A stretch of 9,042 nt of DNA from Bacillota bacterium (GCA_023389275.1 JAEWEN010000091.1:1-9042), one strand, 5' to 3'. Counted from the first letter of the stretch, positions 1-5,689 are shown. The notes: generated by a model from the letters alone, not told the origin. Translations and numbers: made by a program.

Positions 1-332
1 TCTTCATATTTAGCAGCAAATACTGATTTATCAACTGATTTAAGATCTTCAGTTGCAAGATCAAGGTATTCTCTCCATTGAGCAGCGTTTTTGATTCCTT
101 TATAGTTTGTAGCGTAGCTTTTTTCAACTTGGTTGATTCTAGCTATTGCCATAATAGTATCTGATATTCCAGCTACTTGTTTAGTTAAAGCATCTGCTTG
201 TGCTTTTTCTCCTGCAGGAATTTTTGCAATAAGAGCTTTAGCTTCTTTTACATAAGCTTCCCATTGTGCTTGGTTTTTAAGTCCTGCGTAGTTGTTGTTA
301 ATTGACCAAATTAAGTGGTTGATTTTCGCTTT
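1..332 (-). repeat. Two tandem copies of a ~60-residue surface-protein module
   Basis: Copy I spans about 332-147 and copy II about 146-1 (cut by the window edge). Shared positions are IN, NY, G, KN, QW and Y, followed by an Ala/Lys/Leu-rich helix (EAKALIAKI in copy I, LATEDLKSV in copy II). The copies differ enough at the DNA level to be old duplications. Confidence 0.7.
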
Positions 333-473
333 AGCGTTTTTAACCGCTTGTGATTCCGTAGCAGCATTAACAACGTTTACTTGAGTAGCTCCTGATATAG
401 CTCCTGATACAGCTCCTACAGCCATAACTCCAGCCATTGCCGCACCTAGTGCTTTTTTAGTTTTCTTTGCCAT
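1..473 (-). CDS. Secreted cell-surface protein with tandem helical modules (5' part only; runs off left edge)
   Basis: The frame is open from the ATG at 473 to base 1, giving 157 residues with no stop, so the 3' end lies outside the window. Residues 1-37 form a classic signal peptide: a Lys-rich start (MAKKTKKALG), then an Ala/Gly/Val core, with likely cleavage near VNA-AT. After it come two tandem copies of a ~60-residue helical module (residues 48-109 and 110-157). Each has the pattern A-x-IN...NY-x-G-[IL]-KN-x-x-QW-x-x-Y...; compare NYAGLKNQAQWEAY with NYKGIKNAAQWREY. The same module occurs in the broken LRR gene at 2006-3196. The purine-rich stretch AAGGGGGA 10 nt upstream is the ribosome binding site, and a good promoter lies at 554-582. 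No enzymatic motif is visible in this part. The missing C-terminal part could carry LRRs, Ig-like domains or a wall anchor. Export to the surface is well supported; the exact role is unknown. Confidence 0.85.
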   Translation of the reverse strand, partial: MAKKTKKALGAAMAGVMAVGAVSGAISGATQVNVVNAATESQAVKNAKAKINHLIWSINNNYAGLKNQAQWEAYVKEAKALIAKIPAGEKAQADALTKQVAGISDTIMAIARINQVEKSYATNYKGIKNAAQWREYLDLATEDLKSVDKSVFAAKYE

Positions 474-483
474 GTTCTGTTTT

Positions 484-491
484 CCCCCTTC
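484..491 (-). promoter_or_regulatory. Ribosome binding site of the left-edge surface gene
   Basis: On the minus strand AAGGGGGA lies 10 nt before the ATG at 473. It is all-G in the core rather than the GGAGG used by the other genes in the window, and it fixes the start ahead of the signal peptide. Confidence 0.7.
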
Positions 492-502
492 GAACTAACT
501 TA

Positions 503-517
503 TAAGGATTTTCCTTA
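503..517 (-). other. Small hairpin in the 5' leader of the left-edge surface gene
   Basis: TAAGGA and TCCTTA are separated by 3 nt, between the predicted transcription start (~547) and the ribosome binding site. This could be a 5' stabilising stem for the mRNA of an abundant surface protein. Six base pairs in AT-rich DNA is weak evidence. Confidence 0.3.
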
Positions 518-553
518 CAGTATTGCAAGTATTTAAAAGTGTTAAAATTCAAA

Positions 554-582
554 ATTATACTTATAAAATTTCTGCTTTGTAA
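554..582 (-). promoter_or_regulatory. Probable vegetative (sigma-A type) promoter of the left-edge surface gene
   Basis: On the minus strand TTACAA (582-577) is followed after exactly 17 nt by a perfect TATAAT (559-554). The predicted start near 547 gives a leader of ~75 nt before the ATG at 473. A second, weaker candidate (TTGCAA, 17 nt, TTATAA) lies closer to the gene but would leave almost no leader. The -35 box sits inside a segment that resembles a piece of the gene's own repeat module (see findings). Confidence 0.6.
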
Positions 583-664
583 TAAGAGCTTCCCATTTCT
601 CCTACTACCTAATCTCATGTACTTCACATTGTAACATTTCCCAATTATGTTTTAAAATACCATA

Positions 665-681
665 TACATGGATAACATGTA
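665..681. promoter_or_regulatory. Palindrome, possible regulator binding site
   Basis: TACATG and CATGTA are separated by 5 nt (GATAA). The two perfect 6-nt arms lie ~85 bp upstream of the predicted promoter of the left-edge gene. The size suits a dimeric DNA-binding protein. It does not match a site I recognise, including the ComK box (AAAA-N5-TTTT). Confidence 0.25.
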
Positions 682-828
682 ATTTTTTCCTTTTTGGTAA
701 TGTTTTCTTATATTTTCTAGTTATTTTGCAAATTTGTAAATAATATCCTAATATCCTATGCTTATTGTTTCGTTTATATTAATTGGAATCTTTATACATT
801 TAATTAATATTTTTACTAATTTTTATGT

Positions 829-1335
829 TTAAAGTATCTCTTTTATTATCTTAAGTAATAGTTTTGATTTTTTTGATTCATTTGAGTTGTATAAAAGTGA
901 TAGGTATTTATCATTTTGAAATTGGTTTTTCAATTCATCTGCAACTTCCATTCTTTCCATAAATGTTGATTGTCTTTCAAGTAAATTTAATTGTTTACCA
1001 TCTAAGGTTGTTATTTTTCCTCTGTATACTGAGTGTATATATTTTTGATTTATATACCCAAATGCTCTATCACCTTGTGCTTTTATTTTTCTACACTTAA
1101 AAGTTATTAGCATTTCTTGATTTGTAAGGTAAAGTGGAAAATTTCTTTTCATTTTTGTTAATTCATATGTTTTTCTATATAAGTCTCTTTGAGATATTAA
1201 TCTGTCTTTCATTATTTGTTTTAAAACTGTGTCTATGTTTTTTTCTATTATTTTTTCTTTACCTGTAGCTGTAAGAAGTTTTGTGCAATCCCCTATTCCT
1301 TCTATATATTCTGGAATAATGTAGTCTATTGTCAT
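829..1335 (-). CDS. ComK-family transcription regulator (competence-type)
   Basis: 168 residues. Compared by eye and from memory with Bacillus subtilis ComK (192 aa), the order of conserved blocks agrees. A short N-terminal IIPEYIEG matches the VLPEEIDG block. A central block at residues 55-104 (KTYELTKMKRNFPLYL, then GYINQKYIHSV) matches ComK's TYEVTKISHKPPIMV and GWISHVHV. Residues 110-139 (TLDGKQLNL to LKNQF) match FSNGKTMEL to LRTKF. The B. subtilis protein is the master activator of DNA-uptake genes and binds pairs of AT-boxes. In clostridia the role of ComK-like proteins is not established, so control of competence here is an inference. The ATG at 1335 is preceded by AAGGAGGG at 7 nt, which fixes the start. 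It is transcribed divergently from the DUF1659/DUF2922 operon. The C-terminal tail is Lys/Leu-rich and shorter than in Bacillus. Confidence 0.7.
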   Translation of the reverse strand: MTIDYIIPEYIEGIGDCTKLLTATGKEKIIEKNIDTVLKQIMKDRLISQRDLYRKTYELTKMKRNFPLYLTNQEMLITFKCRKIKAQGDRAFGYINQKYIHSVYRGKITTLDGKQLNLLERQSTFMERMEVADELKNQFQNDKYLSLLYNSNESKKSKLLLKIIKEIL

Positions 1336-1340
1336 TGCAG

Positions 1341-1350
1341 ATCCCTCCTT
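1341..1350 (-). promoter_or_regulatory. Ribosome binding site of the ComK-like gene
   Basis: AAGGAGGG on the minus strand, ending 7 nt before the ATG at 1335. It is a near-perfect Shine-Dalgarno sequence. The rest of the divergent gap (1351-1466) is very AT-rich with long T runs, and I could not assign a convincing promoter there in either direction. Confidence 0.75.
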
Positions 1351-1483
1351 GTATTTATTTGTAAAATATTAACATTTATTTGCTTAGTTCTATAAAACTT
1401 TTGTTTATCCTTTTTTATTTTTCATTTATTTTGCCCCTTTTTAGTTTTGCAGCCCATTTATGTAGTGAAAGGAGTTGATAAGT

Positions 1484-1714
1484 ATGGCAGTAAAAACTAG
1501 AGTTTCTGCTCAAGCACTTGTATTAAGACTTAAATTAGGTGAGGACAAAAATGGTAAAATCTCTTTTAAAAACCTTGTATTAAAGGGGTTAAAACCAGAT
1601 GCCTACGATGCAGGTATACTTGAGGTGGCAAATGCTTTAAAAGGCATTTTACCATACGAACTTGATAGGCTTTCTAAGGAAACATCTACTGAGATTCGTG
1701 AGGAAGAGGTTTAA
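1484..1714 (+). CDS. DUF1659 family small protein
   Basis: 76 residues starting MAVKTRVSAQALVLRL. The body GEDKNGKISFKNLVLKG, then LKPDAYDAGILEVANAL and KGILPYELDRL, has the layout typical of DUF1659: a conserved N-terminal strand, a K-x-x-x-L-x-x-LKP-A-x-D turn, then an amphipathic helix ending at hydrophobic positions. No signal peptide or membrane segment. The function of the family is unknown. A TTG at 1475 is in frame, but GAAAGGAG (1467-1474) touches it and stands 9 nt before the ATG at 1484, so the ATG is chosen. It is followed after 33 bp by a DUF2922 gene on the same strand. This pairing is common in clostridia and bacilli, often together with YvrJ-type proteins; no yvrJ-like ORF is visible here. 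Confidence 0.8.
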   Translation: MAVKTRVSAQALVLRLKLGEDKNGKISFKNLVLKGLKPDAYDAGILEVANALKGILPYELDRLSKETSTEIREEEV

Positions 1715-1731
1715 AACTTATTTAATTTTTT

Positions 1732-1737
1732 AGGAGG
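1732..1737 (+). promoter_or_regulatory. Ribosome binding site of the DUF2922 gene
   Basis: A perfect AGGAGG, 10 nt before the ATG at 1748, in the 33-bp gap after the DUF1659 gene. Confidence 0.75.
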
Positions 1738-1747
1738 TGCATAGTTA

Positions 1748-1963
1748 ATGCAAAAAAGTTTAAAGATGGTTTTTCTAGACACAGAAGGATCAAAAAAATC
1801 TATAACAATTCCAGAAGTAAAAGCAGATATTAGTACTATGGAGATCAAAGCTCTTGTAGATACTATAATAAGATGCGATATTTTTGGAGATGCTATTAAA
1901 GGTCTTGATAGTGCAGTAGAAGCATCTATTATATCTAGAGAAGTTGATACTATCACATTTTAA
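1748..1963 (+). CDS. DUF2922 family small protein
   Basis: 71 residues. The opening SLKMVFLDTEGSKKSITIPE, then VKADISTMEIKALVDTII, with a C-terminal stretch ending in REVDTITF, matches the DUF2922 layout: a K-M-x-F-x-[ND] strand, a K-x-x-[ST]-I-x-x-P/V-x-x-D segment, a helix with A-x-V-x-x-I-[IV], and a short final strand. No export signal, so probably cytoplasmic. The function is unknown for the whole family. It is second in a two-gene operon with the DUF1659 gene and is closed 4 nt after its stop by a strong hairpin terminator. Confidence 0.8.
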   Translation: MQKSLKMVFLDTEGSKKSITIPEVKADISTMEIKALVDTIIRCDIFGDAIKGLDSAVEASIISREVDTITF

Positions 1964-1967
1964 ATCT

Positions 1968-2002
1968 AAAGAAGCTAGGGATTTTCCCTAGCTTCTTTTT
2001 TT
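1968..2002 (+). terminator. Intrinsic terminator of the DUF1659-DUF2922 operon
   Basis: A perfect 14-bp stem, AAAGAAGCTAGGGA (1968-1981) with TCCCTAGCTTCTTT (1985-1998), closes a TTT loop and runs into a T tract. The convergent LRR pseudogene ends at 2006, so the hairpin may also stop minus-strand transcripts, though the T run on that side is weaker. Confidence 0.9.
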
Positions 2003-2005
2003 ATT

Positions 2006-3196
2006 TTATGGATTTGGTTTACCATCTGTATTTTCTTTATTTATTATTTCTAAATTAGGCAATTCATCTAATACGCTAAAGTCTGTTATTTCATTGTTTC
2101 CAATATTTATTGTATATAGCTCAGATAAAAACTTTAAAGGACTTATATCTTTTATTTGGTTATGGGAAAGTGAAAGTGTATATATCTTTACTAGGTTTTG
2201 TAGTGACTTTACTTCCTTAACCTCATTACAATTAAGACTTAAATGACGTAGACTTTTTAGGTTTTTAAGTGGAGTTATATCTGTTATTTTATTAAAATCT
2301 AAAACTACATCTTGTAAATTAATCATATTTTTAAGTGGTGTTATATCACTTATTAATGTGTTGTATAGGCTCAGCACTTCTAGATTAAATAATCCTTTTA
2401 GTGGCTCTATGTTATTTACCTTATTATAGTCTAAGTGTAAATATTTTAATTTAGTTAATCCTTTTAAAGGAGTTATATCACTTACTTTATTTGCGCTTAA
2501 ATCAAGTTCTTCTAGATTTACTAAATTCTCTATTCCACTAATATCATATATAGGAACATAGTTTTTATTTTCAAAACTATCATATCCTTCACAGTTTAAA
2601 GCTTTTATTCCTTCAACATCTTTTTTATATAATTCTCCATTTGGTTTACCTACAGCTTTTCTTACTATTTTGTCTAAAACCTTGTCTTTAAAAACTACTT
2701 TATTTTCTTCATTATTAGAATTATTAATATATGATTTTATATCCTCTTCTAATCTATCACTTCTTTCACAAGTGCCTAGTTTTTCAGCTTCTTTTAATGC
2801 TTCATTTAGCTTATCTAAATCATTGCTTTTTTTAGCTTCTTCAAATAGCTTAACTACTTTTTCATATTCGATTTTAAAGTCATTTTCTATTTTATTTACT
2901 ATTTCAAATACCTTTTCTTTTCTAGATACAAGTTCGTTATACTGCTTTTCAAAAATAGACTTGTCTACTTTTTCTAAGTATTCTTCTGCAAGATTTAAAT
3001 AACTATTCCATGTTTCAGCATTTTTAATACAAAGGTAGTTTCCATATCCACCTTCTTCCTTTGGAGTTACGCTTTTTTCTACATGATTAATTCTAGCTAG
3101 TGCTTTTACAAGTGCCTCATCTTTATCAACTTCTATTTTTAAGTTTTCTCTTTGAAGTCTTTCTAAATCTGGTATTTTACTTATAAGTTCTCTTGC
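2006..3196 (-). pseudogene. Internalin-like leucine-rich-repeat surface protein, 5' end lost
   Basis: The frame is open for 396 codons from 3196 down to the TAA at 2006-2008. It contains no ATG or TTG, and its only GTG is at 2377, inside the LRR. Stops stand at 3197-3199, 3227-3229 and 3239-3241 just upstream. Reading from 3196: residues 1-~70 are the same helical module as in the 1-473 protein (LISKIP; ARINHVEKS compare ARINQVEKS; YLCIKNAETWNSYLNLA). Next come a Lys/Glu-rich helical linker, then a cap (residues ~175-217, VFKDKVLDKIVRKAVGKPNG) of the kind preceding internalin-type LRRs. Seven 22-residue LRRs and a partial eighth follow. The final GKPNP carries no anchor. Without start codon or signal peptide this cannot be a working exported protein. 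The otherwise clean frame suggests recent loss. The alternatives are a sequencing error near 3200 or use as a silent gene cassette. Confidence 0.8.
2084..2545 (-). repeat. Seven 22-residue leucine-rich repeats
   Basis: Repeats of the form D-I-[TS]-P-L-K-x-L-x-x-L-x-x-L-x-L-x-x-N-x-[IV]-x, e.g. DITPLKGLTKLKYLHLDYNK, run in exact 22-residue register. This is the SDS22/internalin-like class found in Listeria and clostridial surface proteins. All seven keep the register and key Leu/Asn positions despite the broken 5' end of the gene. A partial eighth follows before the stop. Confidence 0.9.
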
Positions 3197-3258
3197 TTAT
3201 TTATACTTATACTCTTTGTACTGATTTTAGACTTTATATCATATATAGAACTTATTTT

Positions 3259-3315
3259 CTATACTTTAAGTACACTTATGCCTTGTTTAAGTAATTTCCT
3301 TATTTTCTTTAACAT
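3259..3315 (-). other. Possible remnant of the LRR gene's start and signal peptide
   Basis: An ATG at 3315 opens an 18-codon frame, MLKKIRKLLKQGISVLKV, then TAG. The basic start followed by a hydrophobic run is like the n-region and early core of a Gram-positive signal peptide. It is in a different frame from the LRR pseudogene, and only ~60 bp separate it from the module. The corresponding stretch in the intact neighbour is about 40 residues longer, so a deletion plus frameshift is implied. No ribosome binding site stands in front of it. Confidence 0.35.
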
Positions 3316-3330
3316 GAGGGTAAGAAATTT

Positions 3331-3337
3331 GGAGGTG
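3331..3337 (+). promoter_or_regulatory. Ribosome binding site of the sigma factor gene
   Basis: GGAGGTG ends 5 nt before the ATG at 3343, a strong site. The gap 3197-3330 is AT-rich and overlaps the decayed 5' end of the LRR gene; no standard -35/-10 pair stands out. Confidence 0.75.
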
Positions 3338-3342
3338 ACTTT

Positions 3343-3900
3343 ATGTTAGAGTTAATTAAAAAAGCTAAGGCTAATTCTTTTTACATGGAAAAGGTGGTTA
3401 AAAAATTTACTCCTCTTATTACAAAGGCTGCAAGGCATTATACATATGATAATGAAATGTTTTTTGATGCTTTAAGTGAAGGACAATTTGCTCTTATAAA
3501 ATGCGTTGAAAAATATCCCCTTGATTCAAAAATTCCTTTCCCTTATTATGCAAAGCGTTATGTTTATTCTCATATTAGAAGTTTTGCTTCAAAGGAAATA
3601 AATAACTTAGACAATTTAGTTAGTATACAAGACAAGGTTTTAGGATGTGATGATATAACTATTGAAGATACTATTTCATCAGGGGACACCCTTGAATCAG
3701 AGTTTTTTAAAAGATTTGATTTTCTAGAGATTTTAGATGCTATAGCTAATTTAAAGTTTATTGAAAGACAAACAATAGAAAGATATTATTTTTTAAATCA
3801 TAGTTTAAAGCAAATAGCTAAGGATTTAGATTATAGCTATAGAGGTATAAAGTATGCAAAGTCCCGTGGCATAGAAAAGATTCGCGATAGATTTTTATAA
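3343..3900 (+). CDS. RNA polymerase sigma factor, sigma-70 family (regions 2 and 4 only)
   Basis: 185 residues. Residues ~16-82 are sigma region 2: a core-binding helix (VVKKFTPLITKAARHY), then FFDALSEGQFALIKCVEKY and the aromatic-rich -10 recognition part PFPYYAKRYVYSHIRSF. A ~45-residue acidic linker (DDITIEDTISSGDTLESEFF) replaces region 3. Residues ~126-183 are region 4, with the helix-turn-helix at LKQIAKDLDYSYRGIKYAKS that reads a -35 element. The size and two-domain build suit an alternative sigma factor, broadly like the small clostridial or SigO-like factors. No anti-sigma gene is adjacent, unless the small membrane protein at 3955-4329 acts as one (speculative). It is monocistronic, with its own terminator. 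Its targets are unknown; the nearby DUF1659/DUF2922 operon and surface genes are the obvious candidates. Confidence 0.88.
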   Translation: MLELIKKAKANSFYMEKVVKKFTPLITKAARHYTYDNEMFFDALSEGQFALIKCVEKYPLDSKIPFPYYAKRYVYSHIRSFASKEINNLDNLVSIQDKVLGCDDITIEDTISSGDTLESEFFKRFDFLEILDAIANLKFIERQTIERYYFLNHSLKQIAKDLDYSYRGIKYAKSRGIEKIRDRFL

Positions 3901-3904
3901 AAAC

Positions 3905-3944
3905 AAAACCACTAGTCTATATAGTTAGGCTAGTGGTTTTAAAA
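3905..3944. terminator. Bidirectional terminator between sigma factor and membrane-protein genes
   Basis: An 11-bp perfect stem, AAAACCACTAG (3905-3915) with CTAGTGGTTTT (3930-3940), extends inward with CTA/TAG after one G-T pair. T-rich tracts flank it on both strands. It starts 4 nt after the sigma factor stop and lies just beyond the stop of the convergent gene at 3955. Confidence 0.85.
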
Positions 3945-3954
3945 TTTATATATT

Positions 3955-4329
3955 TTATTTACTCCATAAAAGAACCGTTAATTCCCCTTTAGTATTAACT
4001 ACTTGTATCCTAAGTACATGTTCATCTTTTTTAGCTTCTAAAAAGCTTTTTTCTTTTTCACTACTTATTTTCCATCCATCTTTTTCAAGCTGTTTTTTAT
4101 AGTTTACAAGATATGTATTGTAATCCCCTTTGACCTTGTAAGAAGCATTACCAAAGTTTCCATCTTTAGAAGGCTCAAATCTTTCTATTTTTGTTGACTC
4201 AATCTCTGGAATATATGTAAATTCCTTTAGGTTAGATACTTTAAACTTGTAAACTGTATATGCTATTATTAATATAGCTATAATTATAATTGGTATTATA
4301 ATCGCTATAATAGTTTTTTTCTTTTTCAT
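3955..4329 (-). CDS. Small single-pass membrane-anchored protein of unknown function
   Basis: 124 residues. MKKKK is followed by a long Ile-rich transmembrane segment (residues 6-27) with no lipobox Cys, so the protein should be anchored by its N-terminus with ~95 residues outside. The outer domain alternates short strands and a helix: GNASYKVKGDYNTYLVNYKK, then QLEKDGWKISSEKE, then HVLRIQVVNTKGELTVLLW. This resembles the small exported domains of clostridial proteins where a helix ending in DGW packs on a sheet, but I cannot name a family. Start: ATG at 4329 with AGGATGAGA ~9 nt upstream. It lies 29 bp after the 440-residue gene on the same strand, so the two are probably co-transcribed. It ends at a bidirectional terminator. 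Confidence 0.75.
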   Translation of the reverse strand: MKKKKTIIAIIIPIIIIAILIIAYTVYKFKVSNLKEFTYIPEIESTKIERFEPSKDGNFGNASYKVKGDYNTYLVNYKKQLEKDGWKISSEKEKSFLEAKKDEHVLRIQVVNTKGELTVLLWSK

Positions 4330-4358
4330 TTAATTCTCATCCTATTAAAATCTTATTT

Positions 4359-5681
4359 TTAGTTTTCGCATATTCTTATAGTTGATACTCCAACCTTGTC
4401 CTTTATTTGAATGTTTTTATTATATACTTCCATATTATATGATTCTATAAAGTTTTTTACCTTTGCTTTAATATCAGCTACACAATTTATGCTTTTGTTA
4501 GTTTTTATAAAGTTGATTACTTTATTTTCTATGTTTTCATTATTTTCTTTTAAAATAAGCTCTTTTATTTCCATAGTTAATTTTTTATGATCTTTTATAA
4601 GATTTTCTACTTCTTCTTTAGCTATAATTATTTCTTTATGTATAATTGTAAAAACATCTTCTACGGAGTTTATATGTTTTTTATTAGAGATTAATTTTTC
4701 ACATATTCTTTCTCTATTAAATTTTCCTGAGTTTATAAACTCTACATCTCCATAATTAATTATAGTATTATTAATTTCTGACGTTTCTTTAGAATTTTTT
4801 ATAGTAGATATAAGAATAGATTTTTCTAAGTCTTTTTTTAGATCTAAAGTGCTACTATACTTTTTGTCTTTATATGTACTAATAAAGTACTTACATGCTT
4901 GTTGTTTATAATCATTAGTATTTATTTCAAGTATATCTACACATAAGCTTATAATATCTATACTTTTGAAATTATATATTAGATTACATAAATTATTTTC
5001 TAAATCATTTATTTTCAATTTAATTTTTTCTATGTTAACTAAACTCTTATTAATAGCTTTAAACTGGTTATATAAAAGCATTAGATTTCTTAATTGAAGT
5101 AAATAATCATATGTTTCTTTTTTATTAGAAACATTTATTTCTTCTAGGAAATTTATTTTATTTTCTATTTCCTTTTCAATATCCTTTAATTCAATACTTT
5201 TTTCTAAGAGTTCTATATTTTTGTCTATTTCATTAAGTGTTACTAGATATTTGTTAACCTTTTCATTAGAAGCTAAATATCTTAAATTTCTTCTAATCTT
5301 TTTAATGTCTTCTTTAAAATCTATAAGTTCTAATATATTGTATTTAGTATTAGTACTTAACTTTTCTTTTAAAACTTCAATTTTATCTATAGATTCAATT
5401 GCTTCTTTTAAATTTTGAGCGTTAAATAATATTTCCTCTAACTCTTCATTTTTTTCTATATTTCTAAGTAACTTTAAACAGTGTAATATTTTTTCTTTAG
5501 ATAAGCTTTCTTCTGCTTCCTTAAATGACTTTTTTATTTCTTGTATTAATAACATATATTCATTGTCTATTATTGAAATAGTTATTTCATTATCTTTATT
5601 ACATGAATCATTAAAGGTAAATGCCGAGATACATAAGTTTTCAACTACATTACTACAAAGGTTTTTACGATTATTGCTCAA
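4359..5681 (-). CDS. 440-residue coiled-coil protein with C-terminal helical repeats, no export signal
   Basis: A protein rich in Lys, Glu, Ile and Asn, with no signal peptide or membrane segment. Residues ~45-245 are long amphipathic helices (e.g. IEKEIENKINFLEE), probably coiled coil. From residue ~258 three similar units follow at ~61-63 residue spacing: YKQQACKYFISTY..YSSTLDLKKDLEKSI; FNRERICEKLISNK..INSVEDVFTIIHKEI; IENKVINFIKTN..INCVADIKAKVKNFI. Their pattern resembles the helical repeats at the C-terminus of the surface protein at 5807-9042. The start is a TTG at 5681: GGGAGG stands 8 nt upstream (5690-5695) and no ATG lies nearby downstream. Three Cys occur in the first 27 residues. 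It lies upstream of, and is probably co-transcribed with, the small membrane protein gene. The function is unknown. The AT content is visibly higher than in the neighbouring surface gene. Confidence 0.72.
   Translation of the reverse strand: MSNNRKNLCSNVVENLCISAFTFNDSCNKDNEITISIIDNEYMLLIQEIKKSFKEAEESLSKEKILHCLKLLRNIEKNEELEEILFNAQNLKEAIESIDKIEVLKEKLSTNTKYNILELIDFKEDIKKIRRNLRYLASNEKVNKYLVTLNEIDKNIELLEKSIELKDIEKEIENKINFLEEINVSNKKETYDYLLQLRNLMLLYNQFKAINKSLVNIEKIKLKINDLENNLCNLIYNFKSIDIISLCVDILEINTNDYKQQACKYFISTYKDKKYSSTLDLKKDLEKSILISTIKNSKETSEINNTIINYGDVEFINSGKFNRERICEKLISNKKHINSVEDVFTIIHKEIIIAKEEVENLIKDHKKLTMEIKELILKENNENIENKVINFIKTNKSINCVADIKAKVKNFIESYNMEVYNKNIQIKDKVGVSTIRICEN
4440..4910 (-). 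repeat. Three helical repeats in the 440-residue protein (~62-residue period)
   Basis: The conserved core of each unit is about 33-36 residues: 4910-4812, 4727-4620 and 4538-4440. Pattern: hydrophobic positions and K/N in a first helix, a polar turn, then [SI]-x-x-[SV]-x-D-[LVI]-x-x-x-[LIV]-x-K-x-[IV] in a second helix. Identified by eye only. Confidence 0.5.
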
Positions 5682-5689
5682 AGTTTTTC

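Larger units (their letters stand above)
474..828. other. 355-bp gene-free stretch between two minus-strand genes
   Basis: This stretch holds the promoter, leader hairpin and ribosome binding site of the left-edge gene (483-582). It also holds a probable decayed fragment of that gene's repeat module (576-597), the palindromes at 665-681 and 725-740, and a short tandem repeat of AATATCCT (742-757). No convincing ORF is seen on either strand. No clear intrinsic terminator for the ComK-like gene (stop at 829) is visible. Confidence 0.6.

Noticed and set aside
742..757. Tandem AATATCCT pair as a functional site
   Set aside because: Two 8-nt copies in AT-rich DNA are easily due to chance.
1351..1466. 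Promoters for the divergent ComK-like and DUF1659 genes
   Set aside because: Only partial -35/-10 matches in a T-rich stretch; none has both boxes at a good spacing, so none is reported.
1711..1956. 81-residue minus-strand ORF
   Set aside because: Lies antisense over the DUF2922 gene, has no ribosome binding site, and its composition is that of a reverse-strand shadow.
2006..2377. A 123-residue LRR protein starting at the GTG at 2377
   Set aside because: The GTG is inside an LRR unit, and the same frame continues upstream with further LRRs, a cap and a module to 3196. There is no ribosome binding site at 2377. It is part of the longer broken gene.
2670..3002. 110-residue plus-strand ORF
   Set aside because: Ser/Phe/Leu-rich antisense shadow of the Lys/Glu-rich linker of the LRR pseudogene.
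5221..5418. 65-residue plus-strand ORF
   Set aside because: Antisense to the coiled-coil gene, with no start signals.
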